DNA of 64,000 bases, taken from the NCBI GenBank assembly GCA_029532415.1, contig JAQOTA010000048.1, positions 422,001 to 486,000 of the forward strand, given 5' to 3'. A program made the translations under genes and the position numbers. Under the pieces are notes generated by a model. That model ran no database searches. It saw only the letters and a program-made list of their open reading frames with translations, and was not told the origin of the DNA. Below, piece after piece: positions 46,762-57,733 of this stretch. Numbering within the stretch: the stretch's first letter is position 1; every line of letters begins with the position of its first letter. The stretch comes from Marasmius tenuissimus. Lineage: Eukaryota; Basidiomycota; Agaricomycetes; Agaricales; Marasmiaceae.

Positions 46762-48347
46762 ATGAACGATATCTCTGTCATCACTGCTGCGCTTGAGCAC
46801 CAGAAGACAGTTATGGTGAGTTCGGGCCTAGCCACTATTATTGTCAGTTGCTAATCGTGAATCAGTATATGAACGGTTAGTCTCCCTCTCGGGTCGTTGC
46901 GATTGTAACTTGAATACATTGCCTCTCAGTTGTCAGCTCAGTATTACTCGTTTATGATGTTACTCTCAATTTCGACTTGGAGATACGACATATTTGGAGG
47001 AAACGGTGGTCCATCATTACGGTTCTTTATTTGCTGCAACGATACCTTCCCTTCCTCAATACCATAGGTTTGCAACTCCAGCGTACGTCTATTGGTTAAT
47101 GGTCGCGATTCTCCTATTGCGTGGTCCTCACTATCTCCGACTTCATCCAGACCACTTTGCGGATAATCCGAGCCCGCGATATTGCGACATAGAGTACCGT
47201 ATCAGTGGATGTAGGTGCATCAACACTACCAGTGTATTAAAAACTCACGCTCACACCTCGTACCATACTCCCAGGGTGCTTTGTTAGCGGCATTGCCCTC
47301 TCTGAAGGCATGTAGCACCCAAATTTTTTTCAGGCCTTCCAGGATACATATTCATGATCTACCATTGCCGGGGACAGTGCTACTCACGATTCGTATCTGG
47401 GCTGTTTGGAAGAGACGTACTCGAGTAGGAGTTGGACTCATCATTTTTTATCTGGGGATATGGATACTATGTTTTGTGTTCTTTCACCAATTCCTCAATG
47501 CAATTCGGTGTAAGTCTCTCTTTGAACTTCAAACCCGAAGAGTCATTTTTTGACGCCCAAAAAAGACACTAGACTAGGGCCGTTCCCCCATTTCCGAGGG
47601 TGTTTTGTTTCTGGTGGAAGCCGTGCTCTCTACTTGTGCTGGGTGCTGATAATGATCTACGACACTGGTAAGCTTGTGCCTCAGCGTAACAAGCTGCCGA
47701 TACTCAATGGTAGCGACAGTAATGCTAATCATGATCCTGATTCCTGGGGTCGCAGCCTGTTGGTCACCGGTGACCGGTTCACTCTACTTCAGTAACTCCT
47801 GGCTGATCATTCCTCCAGTTCGGTTTTGTAAATCATCCAGACTCATGAAAACAATTTATGAAGATGGTGCGTTGCTGTCTGTAAGAACAATTTCGACACC
47901 TAAACCATTGCTCTCGACCATAGGCGCTCTATATCACGGCTTCATCTTCTGTGAGTATCCTCGATAAAGATAGAGGTAGATATGCTACTGAGCTCTCGCA
48001 TTCAGTGCTATCGGTGGTCAACGTGTTTGTGATTCTTACCCTTCCCGTGAGCCAAATCTGACTTGATGTGAGGTCCGGCAATTTTCGCTGACCTTCTTTC
48101 TTCTTATACGGCCAGTTCAACATGATTCACCTCTTTGCTACGTACGTACCGGAGGGATTTTATCTTATCACCGATTAGCATCTGACAATGAGGTCAAAAT
48201 GCTTACAGTTTTGCGTGCGCAATGCACTCGATTCTCAGCAGCCGTGCCATCCTTCATATACGGCGGGTAGTATCACAACCCAATGTGAATTCCCTTCACC
48301 TTGGCGAAATCGACGTATCGAGCCAGTCCTTTTTTACTGTTGATTGA
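46762..48347 (+). CDS. DUF6533-type seven-helix membrane protein (C3)
   Basis: Same exon plan as C1 and C2. The start is MNDISVITAALEHQKTVM. The core reads SSVLLVYDVTLNFDLEIRHI and WRKRWSIITVLYLLQRYLPF. Later parts include VLLTIRIWAVWKRR, VGLIIFYLGIWILCFVFF, RGCFVSGGSRALYLCWVLIM and a final exon ending SQSFFTVD at TGA 48345-48347. The donor after the exon ending ALSEG is GCATGT where the other copies have GTAAGT, so this intron would need a GC-AG splice. All other exons keep the frame. Confidence 0.82.
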
Positions 48348-49913
48348 GACTGGACATCAACTTCCAAGAAACTCTGGCGGTGCCCAACTTGAACATCAGT
48401 GCCAGCGACAAACAAAGTTTGTGGCTCTGCCATAACAATTATTACCTACGGCATCATGGATTGTATGAAATATTTGATACACGCTCCTGCCATAGCACCT
48501 GGCTCCTTCGAATTTTCCGTGTACATGAGCTTCGAGTCGTCGGGACTACGTGGAAATATGATTCACGCAGAAAGAAGAACTCGTATTGACTTAGTCGTTG
48601 GGCCAAGATTGAATAGTCGCTATCAATGCTTCATCGGCGTCCATGTCTCAGTATCGGAAAACCACAGAGACAAGAGGGGACAGCCGAGCTTTGCTGAAGA
48701 TGAAAGAATAATTGTTGATTCGGCTGGGGAATGCTGAAGACTCGAAAGGGTCGTGGGAAAAATGCCGGTCGTAACTTGAACTAAAACCACCAGTACGCGC
48801 GAGGCACAAACGGCTGGTGAGTCGGAAAATGGTCTATCTGACACTGTGAGTTATGCTTATGGCCTTCAAAAGTCCCCAAGGCTTGCTATGAGTTTTTGCC
48901 GATCATGCCGATCTCATCCTCAGCATTTTTCGGCGATTCAGAGTGTCGCTGCGCGACTCGATACGGAAATTGGGAGGCTTCTCGACGCTCATTGAGGAAC
49001 TGTCGACCGGGCCCGTAGAAGCCGAAAAACTGCAGTATGCGAGCCGCCGATCGACAGGCATCCTGGCCAGCGTATACCCGTGATATCAGCGTCGAGCGAC
49101 CTTTGTCCCTGGAAATACTATGGACCCAACATCACCTCGGCATCCCGCCATTCCCGACTCTCCTTAGCCCTTGCCGTAGCCGCGCCCATTATTCACCCTA
49201 TTATCGTTCATGAGCTATGTCACTCATGGCACCGAACGCGACTTTACCTCTCAAGTGGCTACAATAGCTGTTTCGAGGTATGGCAACTTGACACTCTCGT
49301 CACTCTACGTAACCAAGGCCCTGTAGTTCTCAGTCTACATTTCTCTGACAGACACTGTCCTCTCGTAGAACGGAGGGTCCATGTCTGCTGATTTTGATGT
49401 GCCTGATACTCGTAACGAGGTACTCATACCCCACCCCCAGAGATTTTGGGGTACCGTCTGTGGCTTTCTCAAAAAGTCATACAATGCCTCAGGTACGTCT
49501 CATTTCTGATCTTATGAGTCTGAGAGATCTACTGACAGCTTTCGTCACAGGCACGCCCTAGACCACGGTGAGATAAACTTGGGCAGTGTCTATTCTGGGC
49601 TCTATCTTTGCTAACTTTTGAAATCTCGTAAGTAGTACCATGAACCTTCCACGGCTAGTAAACTGAATCACTCAACATGATGAGACGCTCGATTTTGAGA
49701 TGTCCCTGGTGTCATGAACCCTCCAAGCCTCCCGCATTTCACCCGCTCGGGACGAGTTGTGTCATCACTGCTTGACTGCTGTTGAGCTTTGAGAACATTT
49801 CATCTGTCCATGTCAATCCTCAGCTCGCTGACAGTCAACGAACAATCAACTCCGACAATGGGATTGTGTCCTATGCCGAACCTGCCTTAGCCTCCTTCAG
49901 GTACCCGATTATA
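48348..49913. other. C3 flank and partial G segment before H6
   Basis: The first 500 bases align with the C1 flank. From about 48.9 kb the sequence corresponds to the end of the G segment in block 4 (YYGPNITSASRHSRL at about 49,115-49,160), followed by the hydrophobin upstream region. There is no type A, B, D or E sequence, so H6 sits on a shortened unit. No intact gene. Confidence 0.4.
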
Positions 49914-50007
49914 CTCGTTTTTTGACAAGAGCTCCACATTTGTCAAGGGGGGTTCGACACTCTTTCCTAGAACCCCCGGAGTGCCCACTCACGAGAACAT
50001 ATAAAAG
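49914..50007 (+). promoter_or_regulatory. Hydrophobin H6 promoter: half palindrome and TATA box
   Basis: At 49914-49931 only the right half of the palindrome is kept (TTGACAAGAG); the left is CTCGTTTT. TATAAAAG is at 50000-50007, 82 bp before the ATG. Confidence 0.6.
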
Positions 50008-50081
50008 CGCGGTCGAAATATGTCTCATTTCTCACTCGAACACTCCCGCAGTCGTCTGTTCAAGCACCCTTCTCAATCAGC

Positions 50082-50560
50082 ATGCTCTTCAACAAGTTCT
50101 TTGCTCTCTCCACTCTCACTACCCTTGCGGTCGCCACACCTCTCGTCTCCCGCACTGGCGGTGGCGGAGGTGGTGGGGGAAGCTCTGGCGGAAACTGCAA
50201 CACTGGACCTATTCAGTGCTGCAACACCGTTACAACTGCTAAGGATCCCGTCGCGAGTCTCCTTCTTGGCTTGCTCGGCATTGTCCTCCAGGACGTCAAC
50301 GTCGCCGTTGGCCTTACGTGCAGCCCGATCACTGTTATCGGCGGTGGCAATGGCGGATGGTAAGTCTATGGTTTCGATGCCCACGCGGGAGGGAGCTTGT
50401 TCTGATCACGATCTGTAGCTCTGCGCACCCTGTGTGTTGCGAGAATAATAGCCACGGTAAATTCGCTCGATACTTTACTCATTGGTTTTGTGGTTCTAGC
50501 TGATTCCCATTCTCTTCAGGCACTCTCATCTCCATTGGATGCGTTCCCGTCAGCCTTTGA
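50082..50560 (+). CDS. Class I hydrophobin (H6)
   Basis: Exons are 50082-50359, 50419-50456 and 50520-50560, giving 118 residues. Signal peptide [20 protein letters not shown], eight-Gly run and SSGG. All eight cysteines are present, with [25 protein letters not shown] and GCVPVSL. It differs from the others around DPVASLLLGLLGIVLQDVNV and has the most diverged introns. It is the last hydrophobin of the array; the S33 peptidase gene converges on it from the right, and no DUF6533 gene follows. Confidence 0.95.
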
Positions 50561-50924
50561 GCAGTCGAACACTTGATCAAATGAACTAGGAGGGTATCCG
50601 GATGTAGTGAATGAATGAACTATCGTTTGTGTTGTACCTGTTAACTTGAACTTTGACATGCCCGAGATACTGCGACCAGAGATGAGCTTCGCTTGCCTTC
50701 GTTATATATTGTGTCACGATATTCGGAATTCTAGCGCTAACTTGTACGCTTGGAAGATCGAAAGGGACAAAATCGAACTAAATGTGATGCTCAGCCATGC
50801 AAAATTTCGTTCTAGCCACATATAAATATAATATCTCGATCTGAGTAGTCCAGCAGCGCTGCATAGCGTATGAGTATGAGTGATAAAGTGAAGGGATATC
50901 TCAGTCCGTGCCAATCGAGGACGG
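50561..50924. other. Convergent 3' region between H6 and the peptidase gene
   Basis: AT-rich sequence with no gene seen. It should hold both terminators. Confidence 0.4.
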
Positions 50925-53290
50925 TCAAATTTGGAGCAGAGGAAGACCCATCGGAGCTCCATTTCTGGCGAGTTCCTGCAACGCCTTGAAAATATCGTCC
51001 TCAGATCCTATTGCCCTTCTCGAATTGACGATAGACGCATTCGCCGGAGCGTCAAATGGCGAGCCGTCCATGGGACAGACTATGCCCTCCGCGGGCAGAG
51101 TACCATTTGCGAAATACGCCCGAACCACTTGTGCGGTGCAAACCGACGGTGCGCCTATTGAGCAATGCTGCAACGCGAGACATTAGGTTTGGGAACATGT
51201 ACACAAAAGGGAGGTTGTGGCTTACTCCTGGAGAATCCTGTGTCAGTAGAACGGACCCAGGGAAGAGTCCAGAGGTTTTCTTTGCTCTAGGGAGACGGTT
51301 CAAAACCGGTATGTTCTACATATCTCGAACAATGCTCACCCGGCAATAGAAGTGACGGGATCTATATCGAAAAGATTTAGATGAAGTAAGTGCCAAGTCG
51401 AACGAATGCGTACCTGCTGTGTTCCCAATAACCAGCAGTGGAGAACTGGTGTTCGCAGCGCCGATAGGTCCTGAGAGAAATCTCTCTCAGTTGCGATTCT
51501 GGAAAATCGATGCTCGAAGCGTACCTCTGAAATAGTCCTTGCGGAGTGCCGTTGGCCACCCACTGGAAAATAGGAAAAAAGGGTAAGCATCGTATCGACG
51601 TAAGTCATAAACTGGACACTGACGAGCAAGCGATCCGGAACGAAGCCCAGACAGATCCGAACGACGAAAACTTCGTACTCTCCTGGTAGTGAGCTCGTGC
51701 CGCTTCCACATCCGGAGGAACAACATCGCCGTCATTGCACATATAGGCATTCATTGCTTCAAGGATGAGTGGCAATTCGTCCACACTATGATCACAATCA
51801 CATTCAAACATCGGTCGGGCAACCAATTCATAGAACGCCGTCCCGTTGCCTTCGGCTAGACCTGCGAGTCCTCTAGCCAACTCGCGCCATGAAGCGAAGG
51901 GTGTGTACAGCAATGAAAGCATGCTGTAATGAGTGAGCCTGTAATCGACCAAGCCATACGACCCATTGGTGACAACTGGTATCGGGGCGTTGATCAATGA
52001 AGTGTAGATGCCATTTAATTTGGCTTCCATGGCTTCGACTGAGTCCTCGTAGAAGGCGCACGCCTCTGGCCCAGCCTCTTTGCAGCTTGTGAAGAACCAT
52101 TTTAAGGTACTTTCGATATCCTTTACACCGTTCAGCCATCTCACTAGTAAAGGAACGAGATCATTAGTTCAGAGCGGACGGAGTCGAATATATTTAACGT
52201 ACTTCCATAGTAGTCTTCGGGATCGGGCACCCCATCGATGACCAATCGGCCAACTTTATCCTATAGTTCTGTTAGACTTGTTGATCGAACGGCTATAGTG
52301 AATGGACGCACCGGGAACATCGAAGCAAATGTAGAACCAAGGATAGAGCCATACCTTAGCGAATGTTAAGGAGGGTAAGATATCAACGTCAGCACTTCCT
52401 CGTATCAAAGACTCACGAGAATCCCCAGTACTGGAGCTTCTCCTCGCCATACGCCTCAACAATCTTGAGCATATCTCTCGCAGAATGGTCGGTGTTGATA
52501 TGCGGTAAATACTCCTTTCCCCTCTGGAGGGCGAGAGCTCCTGTGATCTTGTTGTATCCCCAGAAACTTTCGACGGTCTCTGTGGAGTGGTTAAGTTCCG
52601 TTGCGACGTGATGTGTCAATACGCGCTCGGCTTGAGTCTTGTAAATCGATGCACTGGGAGTTGAACGTTGCACGCCTGAAGTTGAGAGCGATTGTCTGAG
52701 TTCCGTAGCCTGGCCACAAATCCCAAATAGTAACTCACCTCGTGGGTCGAAACTGACAAGGTCGAATTGAGGGCCCAGAACCGACTGGAGTAGCATTCCA
52801 CTATTGAGGGCCGTGTCAACACCACTGCCTCCGGGACCTCCTGGATTGAAGAGAATAGGTCCAAGATAATCTTCGCTATCAGAAGAAACTTCGGCTGGTA
52901 GACGTATGAGGGCGATGACAGCCGAATCTCTTTCGGGATTGTCGTAGTCCAACGGAACCTTTGTATGACCGAAATAACTAAGCACGCATAGTCGGACGCT
53001 TTCGAAAGCCGGTGGCGTACCTGAAGCCGCGCACATTGGAACTCTCCGGTATAACACTGGTTCCATTGCAGCTCCGTGGAAGGCTTTATCTGCGAACAAG
53101 GACCTTGTGAGACGCTTGTACTGTCTAAAATCCCTGAAGTCCTCACAGAATCCCACGACAGTTCAGTCCAAGCGTCTGTACTGTTATCATCGCGACCGTA
53201 CAAACCACTTGCGTTGACAGAGACGTGTCTCGAAGACAGCAGGCCTACCCCAAAGAGAGTAAGAATCTTTGAGAAACGTCTGGAATCCAT
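50925..53290 (-). CDS. Secreted S33-family serine peptidase (tripeptidyl-peptidase-like alpha/beta hydrolase)
   Basis: Eleven exons on the minus strand: 53290-53021, 52958-52739, 52675-52417, 52354-52312, 52260-52203, 52143-51624, 51562-51525, 51470-51414, 51361-51340, 51286-51226 and 51167-50925. They sum to 596 residues, and every junction keeps the frame. A signal peptide is likely (KILTLFGVGLLSS). The fold is shown by the oxyanion loop GPILFNPGGPGGSG, the nucleophile elbow WGFSYGS (Ser), the acid VIGNTADPVTS (Asp) and the base SPGHCSIG (His), the order of S33 enzymes with a C-terminal TAP-like domain. These release short peptides from protein N-termini; here I infer an extracellular role. 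All catalytic residues are intact. It is unlike the rest of the array and marks a break in it. Confidence 0.93.
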
Positions 53291-54791
53291 GAACTGGGGT
53301 GTATGGTGAGGTTCTGGGGATCTTTCGACATTATCGCTTTATAAAGACCTGGAGAGAAGATGTGATAATCGATTTAAAGCTGCGTTTGTCGGCGTGTTGT
53401 CGCCGAGATGCGAGCGGCCAAAAACGCAAGGTGGACCCATTCAGAAACGCACTGGGAGGCGAGCAATCACACAGATCTGTTATTACCCAGCTCTAATCCA
53501 CCCTGAAGCTTGATGATATTCAGATGCCGCGTCATATTGCAGAACCACCGGCAGAGCTTTAGGAGAGGTTCAACACCTTTAGTCAATGCTATTTAGCAAC
53601 TTCAGCGACCTGATCGGGATTTATGTGCGTTGCAATTAATCAGAGTGAGCATTCACGATATGTTTGTACAGGAATCTTACCAAAGAACGTTTGAACAATG
53701 GTTTGACTTCAGGATAAAGCCGACTGTCGCCACTGGTACTCATCCCGCATTCGCGCCCATCATTTCGTTGCCATGGTACGTCGACCAATACCACGATGCG
53801 CAGCATAAATCCGAGCTTGCGACCTCATTAAAGTACGCTTGTGTACCGTTGATATTAGGAGCGGAGTGGGGCCGTAAGTACAGGAGACTTTTTGACTTTG
53901 TATCGACATTGATATGGGAGGACCAAAGGTCTAAGAATAAAGTAGAATCGCTGCTGAAATGTCGTCAGACACATGCAATGATACAACCGTTCAACTTAGA
54001 TGTGTTTGCGCGGCCTTCTCGCCTGACGAGGCCGCAGAGACTGTAGCCTTGATAAGAGGGATACAGTCTCAAGCCGAACCTATTACAGTCTGAATTTCTT
54101 GAGTCTGAGTTCCGCAATAGCAATGAAGAAAAGTCTGGGAGTGGGTGCCAGTGGGCGTGAGTGAAAAAGATCATGATGGTCTCGTGGGATGAATGGCTTT
54201 CGGATGATTCTCGGAATTTTTGACTCGGATGAACCTCGGGGATTCATGGATGCCATGTTCGGCTGTTCCCCGCTTACATAGCCTCTTCCTCAAACTTCCA
54301 CCCACCTGCGACCCAAAGCTTTTCTCTTTTCATCGACAGCTCGCAAAACTCGGAAACGTTGAGAACAGGAAAACAATGCTATCGCAGGGATTTCGTATTC
54401 ATTCGGCAACCTCCTTGGCAATAGTACGGCTGTCTTTTTTTGTCCTCGTCGACTGTGACTTACCATAGCGAATGGCCGCGCAGATTCATCGCACGAGGGT
54501 CAATATAGACACGGATTATAGGAGGAATGCCGCAGCGAGGTTGCGCTTATAGTCCTTGTGCTGGCTCTCCACGGCCTCTTCGTATGGTCTTCCTCGGTCG
54601 TTGGATACAGCAAGCCAAATGAATTTATTCCAAAGAGCACGAGCAAACGGCATAGGAGAGCAAAGGATGAAAGCAGACGAAAATCTCAATGTGAATGGCA
54701 GGACGCAATGGTGATGGACGACAAGTGCGTGGTGGTCAACGACGACGGCAATCTACCTCAATTCACCCGAGCAGCAATGAGCTGGACAGAA
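53291..54791. other. Peptidase upstream region and E segment remnant of block 5
   Basis: From about 54.2 kb the sequence resembles the E segments (CTCGGTCGTTGGATACAGCAA at about 54,593, as in other blocks) and runs into gene B5. An ATG frame at 53660-54046 (128 codons, MFVQESYQRTFEQWFDFRIK) has no recognised domain and no paralog here. No type A gene is present where one is expected. Confidence 0.35.
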
Positions 54792-55468
54792 TCACCCTCT
54801 CGTGAATGTGGGTAATGCGCTAGTGCTCAAGGTACGCTTTCTTTCCTCGATTTTGAGCTGTGTAAACGTTACCGAAAGCCTTTGCCACCAGTCATAGACA
54901 AGCAACGCACCATCAAGTCATACTTCAACTGCGACAGCAACGCATGGCAGGCATTCACCCGCTTCAACTGGCGCCATTGGAAGGCCACCCAAGCCAGGAT
55001 TCTCGTCCTCTCTGGCTCCGCGACACTTGTGATCCTGATTTGGCGCACCTCGTCGTTCTGTCTACATTGGCTCCATGCGGGATGTTCGAATGGTGGTAGT
55101 CAGGCGTACGAAGCAAAGCAGAAGAGATTGGGGAGTTTGGAGAGGTGGAAGTTAGCAGCTACGCCGGATACAAGGTGTGTAACGACCCACACTTACCTCT
55201 CTAGCCTACACCTAAATCGCTCTGCAGAATCCCCTAGCAAATTCCACTCAAGACCCGTATGTTTCGTGATCAAGCCATCGATGCTCTTCACCAAGTTCTT
55301 CAAATCCTCGAGCGTATACGGGAAGAACCACGTCTTGGCCGCTATTGCTGTAACGGCCACCAGCACGACCACGACGATGAATCTTGTCAACAGCCCACCG
55401 GGGTTATCGGAAGCCGAAACGCCCTCAGTTACCTCCAAAACAGAAGATTCGATGGTCAAAGCTGGCAT
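54792..55468 (-). CDS. KWFFPY family type B small membrane protein (B5)
   Basis: Exons on the minus strand are 55468-55197, 55061-54911 and 54857-54792 (272, 151 and 66 nt), giving 162 residues. The start is MPALTIESSVLEVTEGVSAS, the membrane segment LLTRFIVVVVLVAVTAIAA, then KTWFFPYTLEDLKNLVKSID. Exon 2 reads QNDEVRQIRITSVAEPERTR and VAFQWRQLKRVNACHALL. Exon 3 is LKIEERKRTLSTSALPTFTR plus Gly. It is the most diverged B copy, one codon shorter in exon 1, and marks the right end of the array. It has no type A partner. Confidence 0.8.
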
Positions 55469-56027
55469 TATCCGGTCGATATGCTCCAAGTTGGAAATTA
55501 GTATGTCGGACTACCCCATCAAGGAATGGGTTTTGTCGGTGTCAGCATTGGGCTCTCGGTCTCTTTGACCGGGACACGTACCGAATTGGACGTCTGGAGT
55601 TGATATCAGTGTTTACGGTTATTCAGGTCGACTTGGGTAGGGCTTACTGTCGAGCTCGACGAGTACCGCTGGCTTTTCGAGGGTGTGCAGTGTTACCTTG
55701 TCATGTGCCTATGTTGTTGACACCATGTGGACGCTGATGAATGAATAGATTATATATTACCTTTCTTTTGCCCTCGCCCCCCCGTGTCCCGTCCTTCGAA
55801 CGAACAATGTCTGGATACTCGTTGCTAAAGGGTACCTGAATAAGACGCGAGCCAGTGACACGTTGCGCCTCACTCCAAGTTTCCAGCCCCCCACACCGTG
55901 CTCAAGCTCACCGTTATCCACAGCATTCATCGATAGGTCGGGAGCGCCAAGAATCTCGTTTTACTCCTTCGCAGCCATCTACATACAAAGTTTATTTGGA
56001 AATGTGGTGCCCGATACAGTCCTGTCA
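55469..56027. other. Right edge of the array
   Basis: The start of a G segment can be followed to about 55.9 kb (shared TTTCGAGGGTGTGCAGTGT and GACGCTGATGAATGAATAGATTATAT), then similarity to the other blocks is lost. No gene. Confidence 0.4.
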
Positions 56028-57733
56028 TCAGTCTGCAACGTTTATAAAGACCTCCAAACCCTCATCGTCGAGTTTTCTCAGCTTTTCCAGGTGTGACGGT
56101 TCAGGAAGGTATGGCGATGTGATCGTAACGGACCGTAGGCAATCGACAACCTGTGACGACGTCTCTCGCCCAGGTTTCCACCTCGATTTTACTACTTCAT
56201 ATATGATTTCGAGATCTTCGTCAGTGTAGTCGAGATCAAGTGCTATGCTTCGGAGTCGAGGTAAAAGATGCGGGGAGGTTTCGCCGTTTGTGGTGTTTGG
56301 GCTAACGAGTAGGAGGTTTAGAAAATCTTTCGCCGGACTCTCCTTCAACAAAGTTTGTTGAGGCGAATGACCTTCGTTTCCATGTGCGAAGAGCGACGTC
56401 AGCCCTGGCACGAGAGAAAGAAGATCATGATACAATTGCACCCTCCTGAAGGTGTTATACCCGATCGTCAGGGAAGTGATTGGACAGGACGATCGGGAGA
56501 TGCACCGTAGGAGTGGGGAAATGTCTACAATCTCGTCATACAGGGAGTACTTTTGGAGAGTGAGCGAGGATAGCCATGGAAGGGTGATTTGATTGATGAA
56601 CATCACCCAAGTCGAGCTAGTGTAATTGGGGACCAATGAGAGAGATAGAGTCTCCATATTGGACGTTATATGGCGAGCTGATATATGGTTCGCTGCAGAG
56701 GCGGTATTATGTGGGTCGTAGGAGTATTTCAATGATGTTGATTAGGTTTGGACACCGCGACACAAGCTCTACTAGAGTGGGCCTGAGGTTCACGTTGTGC
56801 TTGTAGAGGATCAGGTCCTCCACTTGACCTCGTGGAACAGCATCCAACCCTGTGCAGAGATTCTCTCTGGACCATCCTGTGGGCCGCCAGCACAGTTCAA
56901 TGGACCTGAGAGCCGGACATGAGCCGGTAAATATAAACGACAAGTCCAGAAGATCTTCAGCCCTAGCTGAGAGTTTGCGAAGATTGGGTACATTCCCTTT
57001 TACACTCTGGACGGCGGGGAAAAAGCACAAGGGATTCGCCTGAATCAAATCGACACTGAACCATTGAGCTGAGCGCCGGCACAGTATTACTAGTGCATGA
57101 TCGATGGCCTTCACGTATGGGCCACCAGTTCCAATTACCCGCAGAGTCGCAGGAGAGCACACACGAAGCTTTAGAGGAGAAGTGCGGCTGCGTGCTACGA
57201 ACAGTTCCGTGATCGATCCACCGTAGATGCTCTACTTCTGCCAGCGCACTCTCTCGATCGGGTCGCGGATTGTCATCGAGTTCAAATGAGATGGCCGGCC
57301 ACAAATGCGGCATAGAAAGTGCAGTCTCTCTCCAAGAGCTACACACCGCCGACAGCGACATAGGGATGGGTAGAGGAAGGTTGTGCTTCTTGGGGATGGA
57401 GGGGAGTCTATTATATTCTTCGCCGAAGGAGAGAGCAAATGTAAAGATATTTGCTACGAGCTCGCTGGGGAGCTTGCGAAGTGGTGGAAATGCTAACCAC
57501 CTTCCTTTTTCGATGGAGTGGTTCAATCAATCCCGATGACTCTCCAACAAGCTCAAAGTCGTTTTGGGCTGAGCGATCTCACCATCGAGTCGTACGATGT
57601 CGCTCTGAATTGCTGGAAGATGCTCGGAAATAGCCTCTGGGTCGCAAAAACGTGATCTTTGGCGGAAACAGTCTTCGATGAATAATGCACGGTCGGCAGA
57701 AGCTTGAAGGAGCTCTACTATCTGTTGATCCAT
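56028..57733 (-). pseudogene. F-box/LRR-like protein gene with a stop and two frameshifts
   Basis: F-box proteins of this agaric type bind SKP1 and recruit substrates to SCF ubiquitin ligases. The minus strand starts at an ATG at 57733 (MDQQIVELLQASADRALFIE), with the coiled stretch LPAIQSDIVRLDGEIAQPKT. An in-frame TGA follows at LLESHRD (about 57,530). After it come the F-box part, PPLRKLPSELVANIFTFAL and LSAVCSSWRETALSMPHLW. The frame shifts near 57,220 (to SIYGGSITELFVARSRTSPL) and again near 56,735 (to NTASAANHISARHITSNMET). The end is GLEVFINVAD at 56028. Short introns could hide some breaks, but no GT-AG pair fits the TGA. I call it a pseudogene. The left-edge relic at 1.4-1.65 kb is its paralog. 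Confidence 0.8.
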
